A DNA stretch of 64,000 bases from Flavobacterium aeripolare (GTDB lineage Bacteria; Bacteroidota; Bacteroidia; Flavobacteriales; Flavobacteriaceae), in assembly GCF_013294025.1 (NCBI RefSeq), contig NZ_JABSNL010000014.1:54903-118902 (forward strand). The letters are read 5' to 3'. The notes beneath the pieces are model-generated. The model saw nothing but the letters and a program-made list of their open reading frames with translations, was not told where the DNA came from and ran no database searches. Below, piece after piece: positions 23,921-32,552 of the stretch; position 1 is the stretch's first letter; every line of letters begins with the position of its first letter. Made by a program: the position numbers and the translations under genes.

Positions 23921-26900
23921 ATGGCAGAACAAGAAACTAGAAGAAACCTTGTATTAGCGGGATTAGAGCCTTTGATCATTACGCCTGAAAGCGTATTTGT
24001 GAATATTGGGGAGCGTACCAATGTGACAGGTTCTAGAAAATTCCTTCGGTTAATTAAGGAAGAAAAATACGAAGAAGCACTAAGTATTGCTAAGGAGCAA
24101 GTGGAAGGTGGTGCGCAAATCATCGATATTAATATGGATGAGGGAATGCTGGATGGTGAATATGCCATGACCAAATTCTTGAATTTAATTGCTGCCGAAC
24201 CGGATATTTCACGTGTGCCTATTATGATTGATAGTTCGAAATGGCACATTATTGAGGCCGGACTAAAAGTTGTACAAGGAAAAAGTGTGGTAAATTCTAT
24301 TTCGTTAAAAGAAGGCGAAGAACAGTTTATTCATCATGCTAAATTGATTAAGCGTTACGGTGCTGCGGCGATTATCATGGCTTTTGACGAAACAGGTCAG
24401 GCTGATAATTACGATCGTAGAGTAGAAATATGTCAACGTTCGTATGATATTTTGGTTGATAAAGTGGGTTTTCCGCCGCAGGATATAATTTTTGATTTGA
24501 ATATATTTCCGGTTGCCACAGGAATGGAAGAGCACCGATTGAACGCTTTGGATTTCTTTAGAGGAACCAAATGGGTTCGTGAAAATTTACCACACGCGCA
24601 TATTAGTGGTGGGGTGAGTAATGTGTCGTTTTCGTTTAGAGGGAATGATACGGTTAGGGAAGCGATGCACTCGGTTTTCTTGTATCACGCGATCAAAAAC
24701 GGAATGACAATGGGGATTGTAAACCCAGAGATGTTGACGATTTATGATGATATCCCAAAAGATTTATTAGAGCATGTTGAAGACGTGATCTTAAACAGAC
24801 GCGATGACGCTACGGAGCGTTTACTAGACTTTGCTGAGAATGTAAAAGGCGATGTAAAGAGCAATGAAAAGGCAATTCAGGAATGGCGCTCAGGTACGGT
24901 GCAAGAAAGAATTACGCACTCGCTTGTAAAAGGAGTAGATGCTTTTATAGAATTAGACGTTGAAGAAGCGCGACAGGCTGCCACAAAACCTATCGAGGTA
25001 ATCGAAATCAATTTGATGACGGGAATGAACGTGGTGGGAGATTTATTTGGTTCGGGTAAAATGTTTTTGCCGCAAGTGGTAAAATCGGCGCGTGTAATGA
25101 AAAAAGCGGTAGCGTATTTATTACCATACATCGAAGCGAGTAAACAAGCGGGAGACAAACAAGGGAATGGGAAAATATTAATGGCAACTGTAAAAGGAGA
25201 TGTCCATGATATTGGTAAAAATATTGTTTCGGTGGTGTTGGCTTGTAATAATTATGAGATTGTGGATCTTGGTGTGATGGTGCCTCCTGAAAAAATTATT
25301 GCTGCAGCGATCGAACACGAAGTGGATATTATTGGACTGAGTGGTTTGATTACACCTTCGCTTGACGAGATGGTATATCTAGCCAAAGAATTAGACAAAC
25401 GCGGAATGAAAATCCCCGTGATGATAGGTGGAGCAACAACTTCGCGTGCGCATACCGCCGTAAAAATTGCACCGCAGTATAGAGAAACAGTCATTCATGT
25501 TAACGATGCTTCGAGAGCGGTAACTGTAGCTGGAAGCTTGTTGAATAAAGATAAAAAAATATATGCTAGTGATATAAGAGCGGAATATGATGCGTTTAGA
25601 GAAACGTTTTTAAACCGTTCTCGTGACAAAAACTTCTTGACAATTGAACAAGCTCGAAAAAATAAATTGCAATTAGATTGGGATAATTTTACTCCTGTGA
25701 AACCAAATATTATTGGTGAACAAGTTATCGAAGTAGAATTGGATGTATTGGTTCCTTATATTGACTGGACACCATTTTTTAGAACGTGGGAATTGTTTGG
25801 TAAATATCCAGCGATTTTAACGGATGAAGTAGTTGGGGAACAAGCAACTTCGGTTTTTGCGGATGCACAAGAAATGTTGGCTGTGATTTTGAAAGAAAAG
25901 AAATTGACAGCCAAAGGAATCTACGGAATCTTTCCTGCGAATCAAATTAATGATGATGATATTGAATTATACCACGCCCCCCCCGCCCCCGAAGGGGGAG
26001 CTATTCAGATTGAGGAAAAGCAAACTTGGGAAACATCAAGTCCCGCTTTATACGACGTATTAAAAGAGCGAGCTAAGGAAATGAGAAATAAACCAACGGA
26101 AGCTGAAAAAATGCTTTGGAATGTGTTATCGAATAAAGGAATTGAGAACTTAAAATTCAGAAGGCAGCATGTAATTGGGGAGTATATAGTGGATTTTGTG
26201 TGTTTAGAACGAAGGCTGGTTATAGAAGTTGATGGTGGTATTCATGATACTGCCGAACAGAAAGAACATGACGAGTATCGAACTGATTGGTTGGAATCAA
26301 AAGGTTTTAAGGTTGTAAGATATACCAATACACAAGTTTTAAGTGATATTAATAACACTATTGAAAGTATCAGAAAAGAATTAAATACAAACTTGGAAGT
26401 TCCCCCTTCGGGGGTTAGGGGGCTCTTTTTAACTTTAAGGCAACAATCACAAAAAACAAAAGGAGCTCCAAACATTGCTTTGGCAGATTTTATTGCTCCA
26501 AAAGATTCGGGTAAAATAGATTACATGGGTGCTTTTTGTGTGACTACCGGTTTTGGAGTTGATGAATGGGCAGCTGAATTCGAAAAAGATTTAGATGATT
26601 ACAATTCGATTATGGTAAAAGCACTAGCAGACCGTTTTGCAGAAGCCTTCGCCGAATATTTACACGAAAAAGTTCGTAAAGAAGTTTGGGGTTACTCGGC
26701 TGATGAAGCATTGAGCACCGAAGATATGATTGCAGAAACCTATAAAGGAATTCGACCTGCACCAGGATATCCTGCATGTCCAGACCATTTAGAAAAACCC
26801 ACGATTTGGAAATTACTGAATGTCGAAAAAGAAATAGGAGTAACCTTAACTGAGAGTATGGCAATGTGGCCAGCATCATCTGTTTCGGGATATTATTTTG

Positions 26901-27028
26901 GGAATCCTGAAAGTAAGTATTTCGGACTTGGGAAAATAAAAGAAGACCAAGTAATCGATTACGCCAAACGAAGAAGTATCTCTACAGATATGGCTACTAA
27001 ATGGTTGAACCCGAATATAGCAGACTAG
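23921..27028 (+). CDS. metH: Methionine synthase part 2 with in-frame nuclease-domain insertion
   Basis: Pterin-binding, cobalamin and activation modules of methionine synthase, 1035 residues. The N-terminal part binds methyltetrahydrofolate ([14 protein letters not shown]). The cobalamin loop DVHDIGKN supplies His429 as the lower ligand. The AdoMet-dependent activation domain is at about 836-1035 ([23 protein letters not shown]). Without the insertion at about 685-835 the protein would be near 885 residues, the usual size. The inserted 150 residues are repeat B6, a DUF559-like domain and repeat B7, all read in frame, and the flanking MetH sequence resumes intact at [13 protein letters not shown]. 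Whether the enzyme still works is unproven, but no stop or frameshift is present. Confidence 0.95.
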   Translation: MAEQETRRNLVLAGLEPLIITPESVFVNIGERTNVTGSRKFLRLIKEEKYEEALSIAKEQVEGGAQIIDINMDEGMLDGEYAMTKFLNLIAAEPDISRVPIMIDSSKWHIIEAGLKVVQGKSVVNSISLKEGEEQFIHHAKLIKRYGAAAIIMAFDETGQADNYDRRVEICQRSYDILVDKVGFPPQDIIFDLNIFPVATGMEEHRLNALDFFRGTKWVRENLPHAHISGGVSNVSFSFRGNDTVREAMHSVFLYHAIKNGMTMGIVNPEMLTIYDDIPKDLLEHVEDVILNRRDDATERLLDFAENVKGDVKSNEKAIQEWRSGTVQERITHSLVKGVDAFIELDVEEARQAATKPIEVIEINLMTGMNVVGDLFGSGKMFLPQVVKSARVMKKAVAYLLPYIEASKQAGDKQGNGKILMATVKGDVHDIGKNIVSVVLACNNYEIVDLGVMVPPEKIIAAAIEHEVDIIGLSGLITPSLDEMVYLAKELDKRGMKIPVMIGGATTSRAHTAVKIAPQYRETVIHVNDASRAVTVAGSLLNKDKKIYASDIRAEYDAFRETFLNRSRDKNFLTIEQARKNKLQLDWDNFTPVKPNIIGEQVIEVELDVLVPYIDWTPFFRTWELFGKYPAILTDEVVGEQATSVFADAQEMLAVILKEKKLTAKGIYGIFPANQINDDDIELYHAPPAPEGGAIQIEEKQTWETSSPALYDVLKERAKEMRNKPTEAEKMLWNVLSNKGIENLKFRRQHVIGEYIVDFVCLERRLVIEVDGGIHDTAEQKEHDEYRTDWLESKGFKVVRYTNTQVLSDINNTIESIRKELNTNLEVPPSGVRGLFLTLRQQSQKTKGAPNIALADFIAPKDSGKIDYMGAFCVTTGFGVDEWAAEFEKDLDDYNSIMVKALADRFAEAFAEYLHEKVRKEVWGYSADEALSTEDMIAETYKGIRPAPGYPACPDHLEKPTIWKLLNVEKEIGVTLTESMAMWPASSVSGYYFGNPESKYFGLGKIKEDQVIDYAKRRSISTDMATKWLNPNIAD
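25975..26001 (+). repeat. Palindromic repeat B6 (left boundary of the cassette)
   Basis: GCCCCCCCCGCCCCCGAAGG followed by GGGAGC, C-first orientation like B1 and B3, translated as Ala-Pro-Pro-Ala-Pro-Glu-Gly-Gly-Ala within MetH. Confidence 0.85.
26400..26425 (-). repeat. Palindromic repeat B7 (right boundary of the cassette)
   Basis: TCCCCCTTCGGGGGTTAGGG followed by GGCTC, inverted relative to B6, translated as Val-Pro-Pro-Ser-Gly-Val-Arg-Gly-Leu. Confidence 0.87.
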
Positions 27029-27039
27029 AAAAGTTGTTT

Positions 27040-27103
27040 AAAGTTTAAAGTTTCAAGTTGCTCAAGAGAACTTTAAACTTTAAACTTTAAACCTGAAACA
27101 AAA
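27040..27103 (+). repeat. AAACTTT inverted repeat and box before metF
   Basis: A 20-base arm at 27040-27059 pairs with 27069-27088 with one mismatch, around a nine-base loop. The right arm is AACTTTAAACTTTAAACTTT and runs into AAACCTGAAACAAAAAA before the metF start. There is no T-run, so it is not a simple terminator. Right part matches the boxes before cysD and cysN. Confidence 0.65.
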
Positions 27104-27109
27104 AATAAA

Positions 27110-28066
27110 ATGAAAGTAACACAACATATAGAAGAATCAAAAGGGAAAACTTTATTCTCATTTGAAATTATACCGCCTCAAAAAGGAAAAGGGATTCAGG
27201 AACTGTACGATAATATTGATCCGTTAATGGATTTTAAACCACCATTTATCGATGTGACTACTTCTCGTGAGGAATTTATTTATGTGGATAAAGGCAACGG
27301 ATTATTAGATAAAAAACTAACAAGAATGCGCCCTGGAACATTAGGTATTTGTGCGTCTATTAAGCACAAATACAATGTAGATACCGTTCCCCATGTATTG
27401 TGTGGTGGTTTTACCAAAGAGGAAACCGAATATTTGTTAGTAGATTGTCATTATTTAGGAATTAATAATGTAATGGCTTTGCGTGGTGATGCGATGAAAG
27501 ATGAACAATCTTTTGTGCCAAAACCAGGTGGGAATAATTACGCTGTTGACTTAGTGCAGCAAATAAAATTGCTTAATGAAGGGCAATATTTGCATGATGT
27601 AATGCATGTAGACAATAAAGCTAATTTTTGTATTGGTGTGGCAGGTTACCCAGAGAAGCATTTAGAGTCTCCTTCTTTGATTTCGGATTTAAAAAGATTG
27701 AAAGAAAAAGTAGATGGTGGCGCAGACTATGTGGTTACGCAAATGTTTTTTGACAATGCTAAATATTTCGAATTTGTAGCTAAGGCGAGAGAAATGGGAA
27801 TTATGGTGCCTATTATTCCGGGTATTAAACCATTGGCCGTACAAAGGCATTTACATGTTTTACCACAAATTTTCAGGATAGATTTGCCAGAAGATTTAAT
27901 TGATGCAGTAGATAAATGTAAGACAAATGCCGATGTGAAACAAGTGGGAATCGAATGGGCAATTCAGCAGTCATTAGAGCTGAAAGCGGCTGGTGTTCCT
28001 GTTTTGCATTATTATTCTATGGGAAAATCAGAGAATATTAGACAAATTGCGAGTGCATTATTTTAA
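27110..28066 (+). CDS. metF: Methylenetetrahydrofolate reductase
   Basis: FAD enzyme that makes 5-methyltetrahydrofolate, the methyl donor for MetH. 318 residues with FSFEIIPPQKG, the DVTTSREEF variant after it, ALRGDAMKDE and CIGVAGYPEKH, in family order. It lies 80 bases after metH part 2, in the same direction, and is likely in the S-box-controlled unit. The start follows the AAACTTT box and AAAATAAA. Confidence 0.96.
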   Translation: MKVTQHIEESKGKTLFSFEIIPPQKGKGIQELYDNIDPLMDFKPPFIDVTTSREEFIYVDKGNGLLDKKLTRMRPGTLGICASIKHKYNVDTVPHVLCGGFTKEETEYLLVDCHYLGINNVMALRGDAMKDEQSFVPKPGGNNYAVDLVQQIKLLNEGQYLHDVMHVDNKANFCIGVAGYPEKHLESPSLISDLKRLKEKVDGGADYVVTQMFFDNAKYFEFVAKAREMGIMVPIIPGIKPLAVQRHLHVLPQIFRIDLPEDLIDAVDKCKTNADVKQVGIEWAIQQSLELKAAGVPVLHYYSMGKSENIRQIASALF

Positions 28067-28154
28067 AATAGTTATTGGGTTGCTGCATTTACTAAAGTTG
28101 GGTAGAGTGACAATTTAATCTTATATTGCAATCTCTTACTAAATTGATTCAGAT

Positions 28155-28958
28155 ATGAAATATTTTTATGGTGCTTGTTTGTTAATTGCTGTAACTGCAA
28201 CTTCTTGTAAAGACCAAACAACAGCAGCAAACCAAGGAGATCCTAGATTATTAGTTCCTTTTACACAACAAACAGCTTTGCAAAATAATAATGCAGCTGT
28301 TCCTAGTGCTTCCTCTGGGGATCATAATTTATTTCATGGCGAGACCACTTCTGGAAGCACTACAGTTTTAAGTGGAATAAATCCTGCACATGGGCAACCT
28401 AACCATCGCTGTGATATAGCAGTAGGTGCTCCTTTAAATTCAGTGGCTAACGGTAGCCAAACGTCAGAAACTGTAACAATGAATGGAAGCCAGCAAGTAG
28501 TTGCTACTTCTCAAGCTGTTTCACAACCCTCTGTTGTGAAAACAGAAACTGCCAAAGGTATGAATCCGCCGCATGGAGCAAAAAACCATCGCTGTGATAT
28601 TGCCGTTGGAGCACCATTGAATTCAAAAGCTGCAGCGCCAGTTCAAACCGCTAATTATGTAGTCAACCAAGCAGGTACTGCTACTACTACAACTGCTCAA
28701 GGTTTAAATCCTGCGCATGGTGAAAAAAATCACCGATGTGATATTGCGGTAGGAGCTCCTTTGAATTCAAAACCAGCTGAGAAAGTTATTTCGAGTAAAG
28801 GAGAAGTTTCTAAACAAGTAAATGTACAAGCACAATTACCTGCGTTACTGTCAACTAATGCTAGTGATGTTGTAACTGCCGATGGTATAAATCCAGCACA
28901 TGGTAAAGAGGGACACAGATGCGACATAGCAGTTGGAGCAAAGTTGCCAAAAACATAG
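28155..28958 (+). CDS. Lipoprotein with four HRCDIAVGAPLNS-type repeats
   Basis: 267 residues. Signal peptide with lipobox TATSC (Cys18), then low-complexity Ser/Thr/Gln/Ala linkers carrying four copies of a unit of about 23 residues at 74-96, 135-158, 183-206 and 244-263: G-(I/M/L)-NPxHG, three or so residues, then HRCDIAVGA. Each unit keeps two His, one Cys and one Asp, a possible metal- or heme-binding set. Known as an unnamed repeat in Flavobacteria to my recollection; function unknown. It follows metF by 88 bases and ends at a strong terminator. Confidence 0.8.
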   Translation: MKYFYGACLLIAVTATSCKDQTTAANQGDPRLLVPFTQQTALQNNNAAVPSASSGDHNLFHGETTSGSTTVLSGINPAHGQPNHRCDIAVGAPLNSVANGSQTSETVTMNGSQQVVATSQAVSQPSVVKTETAKGMNPPHGAKNHRCDIAVGAPLNSKAAAPVQTANYVVNQAGTATTTTAQGLNPAHGEKNHRCDIAVGAPLNSKPAEKVISSKGEVSKQVNVQAQLPALLSTNASDVVTADGINPAHGKEGHRCDIAVGAKLPKT

Positions 28959-28978
28959 CTTTTAAACTTATTTATAAA

Positions 28979-29020
28979 AAAAACACGCTCATTAAAATTA
29001 ATTTTAATGAGCGTGTTTTC
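28979..29020. terminator. Bidirectional terminator
   Basis: An 18-19 bp perfect stem, with ACACGCTCATTAAAAT on the left and ATTTTAATGAGCGTGT on the right, A-rich before and T-rich after. It separates the repeat lipoprotein from the convergent gldA. Confidence 0.92.
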
Positions 29021-29045
29021 TATTTAGCCAAAAACGTAAAATTAT

Positions 29046-29942
29046 TTATTGGGTAATTTCTCTAAATATCGCTTCTAAGTTTTTATTTTTTTGGTTGAGT
29101 TGTAGTGTTTTTAAACCATTTGCAGTAGCAAAATCAAACACAACTGAACGCATGTCTTTTTCCGTTTTGAATGTCAGTTCCCAAATCATGTCATGTGTAT
29201 TCTTATAACCGATGAGATTTTCCATTTTTGCTATAGCTTGCTCTTCAATTTGGTAATCAAATTCTACTTCAATAACTTGCTTTGCTTCTTCAGAGATGAG
29301 GTTGTCTAATTTTTTATCAGCGACGATTTTACCTTTATTAATGATAATAACTCGATCGCAAATTGCTTCTACCTCCTGCATGATATGCGTAGAAAGAAAC
29401 ACGGTTTTGTCTTTACCTACATTTTTTATCACATTCCTAATCTCCATAAGTTGGTTTGGATCTAAACCCGTTGTAGGTTCGTCTAGAATCAAAACATCGG
29501 GATTGTGCAATAAAGCATTTGCAAGACCTACGCGCTGACGGTATCCCTTTGATAATTGTCCAATTTTCTTGTGACTTTCGGCTGATAGACCGGTTAAATT
29601 AATTACTTCTTCGACTCTGCTCTTTGAAACTTTATGAATTTGAGCGTTGAAAGACAAATATTCTCTCACATACAGTTCAAGATATAGCGGGTTGTGCTCT
29701 GGTAAATAACCTATAGATTGTTGTACTGCTTTTTGCTGGGTAGTAATGTCATGATTATTCACTGTAGCAGTACCATCGTCTGCGCTGAGGTAGGTTGTTA
29801 AAATCTTCATCAATGTAGATTTTCCAGCACCATTAGGACCTAAAAAGCCTACGATTTCGCCTCTATTTATAGCAAAAGAAATACTATCAAGTGCTTTTTG
29901 ATTTCCGTAGCTCTTAGAAATATTTGTAACAATTATTGACAT
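29046..29942 (-). CDS. gldA: ABC transporter ATP-binding protein GldA type
   Basis: 298 residues with Walker A GPNGAGKST, signature LSKGYRQRVGLA, Walker B VLILDEPTTGLDP and the switch His in STHIM. The C-terminal extension (EVEFDYQIEEQ through REITQ) fits GldA, the ATPase of the GldAFG transporter needed for gliding motility in Flavobacterium. The partner genes gldF and gldG are not in this window. Other ABC-2 type ATPases look similar, so the gene name rests on overall similarity. Confidence 0.87.
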   Translation of the reverse strand: MSIIVTNISKSYGNQKALDSISFAINRGEIVGFLGPNGAGKSTLMKILTTYLSADDGTATVNNHDITTQQKAVQQSIGYLPEHNPLYLELYVREYLSFNAQIHKVSKSRVEEVINLTGLSAESHKKIGQLSKGYRQRVGLANALLHNPDVLILDEPTTGLDPNQLMEIRNVIKNVGKDKTVFLSTHIMQEVEAICDRVIIINKGKIVADKKLDNLISEEAKQVIEVEFDYQIEEQAIAKMENLIGYKNTHDMIWELTFKTEKDMRSVVFDFATANGLKTLQLNQKNKNLEAIFREITQ

Positions 29943-30092
29943 GATAAATTATTTGAAGCAAAAGTATGAAGAAAATAATTGAGAAGGTATTTTCGATAAA
30001 GATTATGTAAAACTCTTTTATAAAACTGCTTAAATTAGCTGTTGTAGTAATTTCTAGCAATTAGATTTCTATATTTATAAAAAATATATCAT

Positions 30093-31355
30093 ATGTCTAA
30101 AGAGGTATCAGCATCAAAAAGTTTGTTTAAAACATACAGTAGTATTATTTGGTTGTTATGCGGAATTATTGCCGGGAGCATTTTAGGTCTCGCTTTTGGT
30201 GAAGGAGTTTCCATTATCAAACCGTTAGGGGATATCTTTTTGAATTTGTTGTTCACAGCTATTATTCCTTTAATCTTTTTTACGATCGCTTCATCAATTG
30301 GGAGCCTAGAAAAATCAGAGAAGTTAGGGAGACTATTTTTTGTTATTGTCGTTGTTTTTTTAGGAACCGTTTTGGTTTCAGCTATTGTTATGATTACAGG
30401 AGTTTTTCTATTTCCTATTCATCAAGATATTATCATTTCAAAAATTCCATTAGAAGAAATGCAAACGATGAGTGGGGGTTCACAGATTACTCAGTTGCTA
30501 ACTGCAGGAGATTTTTATGAATTGCTTTCACGTAAGAGTATGTTAGCGCTAATTATATTTTCGTTTTTAATCGGGTTTGCGAGTTTACGTTCTGGTGAAA
30601 AAGGTGAAAGCTTTAGGAATTTTTTAAACTCAGGTAATGAGGTGATGAAGGAGTTGCTTAATATTATTATGAAAACAGCACCCGTAGGTCTAGGAGCATA
30701 CTTTGCGTACCAAGTTGGAATTTTTGGGCCTCAATTATTTGGTGCTTATGCAAAACCATTAGGATTGTATTATGCATTTTGCAGTTTTTATTTTATTGTA
30801 TTTTTCAGTATTTACGCTTTTATAGCGGCAGGAAAATTAGGATTTATGACCTTTTGGAAAAACAATATCACGCCAGCATTAACCGCATTAGGTACCTGCA
30901 GTAGTATCGCGACGATTCCTGCAAACCTGGCTGCTAGCGAAAAAATGGGTGTGCCTAAGTATATTCGAAATGTGGCTATTCCGTTAGGAGCACCTTTACA
31001 CAAGGATGGCTCTAGTATGTCCTCGATTATAAAGATTGCAGTAATTTTTGCCATGTTTGGTAAAGATTTCACAGATCCAATGACTTTAGTAACTGCGCTA
31101 GGAATTACGGTGATTGTTTCTATTGTTGAAGGTGGTATTCCTAATGGAGGATACATAGGTGAGATTCTAGCAATTACCATTTATGGCTTTCCTATGGAGC
31201 AAGCCTTACCAGCAGCAATGATTATAGGAACATTGGTCGATCCTATTGCTACTTTGTTAAATGCAAATGGAGATGTGATATCGTCAATGCTAATTGCAAG
31301 AATTTCAGAGGGTAAAAACTGGCTTTCTAACGCCATGCAAGAAAAACTAGCTTAA
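30093..31355 (+). CDS. Dicarboxylate/amino acid:cation symporter
   Basis: 420 residues, about eight transmembrane segments and two re-entrant loops of the DAACS (GltP/DctA) family. The serine-rich hairpin CSSIATIPANL (around 270), the PLGAPLHKDGSSM segment and the later GGIPNGGYIGE and DPIATLLNANGD stretches mark the substrate site. It would take up glutamate, aspartate or C4-dicarboxylates with sodium or protons. It stands alone before the aromatic operon. Confidence 0.92.
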   Translation: MSKEVSASKSLFKTYSSIIWLLCGIIAGSILGLAFGEGVSIIKPLGDIFLNLLFTAIIPLIFFTIASSIGSLEKSEKLGRLFFVIVVVFLGTVLVSAIVMITGVFLFPIHQDIIISKIPLEEMQTMSGGSQITQLLTAGDFYELLSRKSMLALIIFSFLIGFASLRSGEKGESFRNFLNSGNEVMKELLNIIMKTAPVGLGAYFAYQVGIFGPQLFGAYAKPLGLYYAFCSFYFIVFFSIYAFIAAGKLGFMTFWKNNITPALTALGTCSSIATIPANLAASEKMGVPKYIRNVAIPLGAPLHKDGSSMSSIIKIAVIFAMFGKDFTDPMTLVTALGITVIVSIVEGGIPNGGYIGEILAITIYGFPMEQALPAAMIIGTLVDPIATLLNANGDVISSMLIARISEGKNWLSNAMQEKLA

Positions 31356-31474
31356 TAATAAGAGTGGCTCTTTTTTTAATACGGTGCATTTAAGCGGTTT
31401 TTTTAATTAATATGTAATTTAAAACTAGTTTTTTAGAGAATTCTTTTTTAGTTTGCCAAAATGCATTTTTTTTT

Positions 31475-31504
31475 TTGGTGCAGGTAAAATAATGTATACA
31501 TTCG
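31475..31504 (+). promoter_or_regulatory. Promoter of the aromatic amino acid operon
   Basis: TTG (31475-31477), 19 bases, then TACATTCG (31497-31504), one base from TAnnTTTG. The start would be near 31510, 25 bases before the leader peptide ATG. Confidence 0.55.
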
Positions 31505-31534
31505 CAATGTAATCAATACACAAAAACAAAGATC

Positions 31535-31615
31535 ATGTTGAACAACCGATTTTATTTTAGCAATACTTATTATTTCTTCTGGAAAGAGGATAGGGATTGT
31601 CGTATGGTTATTTAA
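31535..31615 (+). CDS. Aromatic-rich leader peptide of the pheA operon
   Basis: A 26-residue frame starting MLNNRFYF and containing YYFFW at residues 12-16; eight of 26 residues are Phe, Tyr or Trp. It lies between a promoter and a terminator directly before pheA. A ribosome paused at the aromatic codons (31568-31582) leaves the strand at 31593 free to form the antiterminator; a ribosome at the stop (31613) covers it. This matches classical phe/trp leader attenuation, here sensing three aromatic amino acids at once. Translation is inferred. Confidence 0.78.
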   Translation: MLNNRFYFSNTYYFFWKEDRDCRMVI

Positions 31616-31652
31616 TTACAAAATTAAATTATAATTATAAATATACAATCCC
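31593..31652 (+). promoter_or_regulatory. Antiterminator of the pheA attenuator
   Basis: GGGATTGT (31593-31600), within the leader frame, is the exact complement of ACAATCCC (31645-31652), which includes the left arm of the terminator. The two pairings exclude each other. Confidence 0.7.
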
Positions 31653-31675
31653 GATGAAAATCGGGATTTTTTTTT
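31647..31675 (+). terminator. Leader terminator before pheA
   Basis: AATCCCGAT (31647-31655) with ATCGGGATT (31660-31668) and a run of nine T residues, ending eight bases before the pheA start. Confidence 0.85.
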
Positions 31676-31682
31676 GGAATAA

Positions 31683-32519
31683 ATGGAAATAAAAGTCGCA
31701 ATACAGGGAATTAAAGGTTCGTTTCATCATCAAGTTGCTCAAGAATACTTTGGGGAAAATGTGCAAATCGATCCTTGTTTATCATTTGAAGAATTGGTAG
31801 ATAGCTTATTATCAGGTAAGACTGATCAGGCTGTTATGGCAATTGAAAATTCTATTGCTGGTCCTATTATTCCAAATTATGCGTTGATTGATAAGAATAA
31901 TTTACACATTATAGGAGAGCATTACCTGCGCATTCATCAAAATTTAATGGTGCTTCCAGGTCAAAAAATGGAAGATATTGCTGAGGTTCATTCACACCCT
32001 ATGGCTCTTTTACAATGTATGGATTTCTTGAAAAAATATCCAAATATTAAGAGAGTAGAGGATAAAGATACTGCAGAAACTGCGCGTAGAATCAAGGAGA
32101 ATTCGATAAAGGGTATTGCTGCAATCGCTAGTAAAACGGCTGCTAAAATGTACGATTTAGATATCATCGCTCCAGAAATTCAAACAATCAATGATAATAT
32201 GACTCGTTTTGTCATTTTAAAAAAAGAGAATTCATTTGTTCCACAGAGCGATATTAATCGCGCTTCACTTAAGTTTGAATTAGACCATAAACGAGGAAGC
32301 CTAGCAGCGGTGCTTAATGTAATGAGTGATTGCAAAATGAATTTGACAAAAATACAGTCACTACCAAAAATTGAAACGCCATGGAAATATTCGTTTTTTG
32401 TTGATGTGACATTTGATCATTACAGCGATTACGCTAAGACAAAATCGCTACTAGAGATTATGGCAGAATATTTTAAAGTTTTAGGAGAGTATAAAAATAC
32501 CAAACCATTGACGGAATAA
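31683..32519 (+). CDS. pheA: Prephenate dehydratase
   Basis: Converts prephenate to phenylpyruvate. 278 residues with the substrate segment AIENSIAGP (near 58), the catalytic TRF motif in NMTRFVIL and a C-terminal ACT domain (FELDHKRGSLAAVL, KIQSLPKIETPW) that normally gives phenylalanine feedback inhibition. There is no chorismate mutase domain; that is fused to the DAHP synthase three genes on. First gene of the attenuator-controlled operon. Confidence 0.94.
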   Translation: MEIKVAIQGIKGSFHHQVAQEYFGENVQIDPCLSFEELVDSLLSGKTDQAVMAIENSIAGPIIPNYALIDKNNLHIIGEHYLRIHQNLMVLPGQKMEDIAEVHSHPMALLQCMDFLKKYPNIKRVEDKDTAETARRIKENSIKGIAAIASKTAAKMYDLDIIAPEIQTINDNMTRFVILKKENSFVPQSDINRASLKFELDHKRGSLAAVLNVMSDCKMNLTKIQSLPKIETPWKYSFFVDVTFDHYSDYAKTKSLLEIMAEYFKVLGEYKNTKPLTE

Positions 32520-32552
32520 GAACGGAATTAGGAGTAAAGTAATATAGAGATC

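Larger units (their letters stand above)
25975..26425 (+). mobile_element. Repeat-bounded DUF559 nuclease cassette inserted in metH
   Basis: About 450 bases between inverted palindromes B6 and B7. Inside is a DUF559-type PD-(D/E)XK nuclease-like domain (MetH residues about 708-822): [16 protein letters not shown] (746-749), Asp758 in YIVDF, Glu769 and Asp771 in VIEVDG, His775. These are the conserved positions of that family and none is lost. ATG 26081 could start an independent 106-plus-residue product. No intein splice motifs are present at either end, so the domain is expected to stay in the protein as a loop. Mobility is inferred from the inverted repeats and the clean interruption of a conserved enzyme. 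Confidence 0.75.

Noticed and set aside
25975..26425. Insertion in MetH as an intein
   Set aside because: No N-terminal Cys/Ser splice block, no terminal His-Asn followed by Cys/Ser/Thr, and the insert of about 150 residues has no room for a Hint domain besides the nuclease domain.
21131..27028. metH as a pseudogene split by insertion
   Set aside because: Each half is open over its full length and the break lies at a domain boundary; two-gene MetH is a normal arrangement in this phylum.
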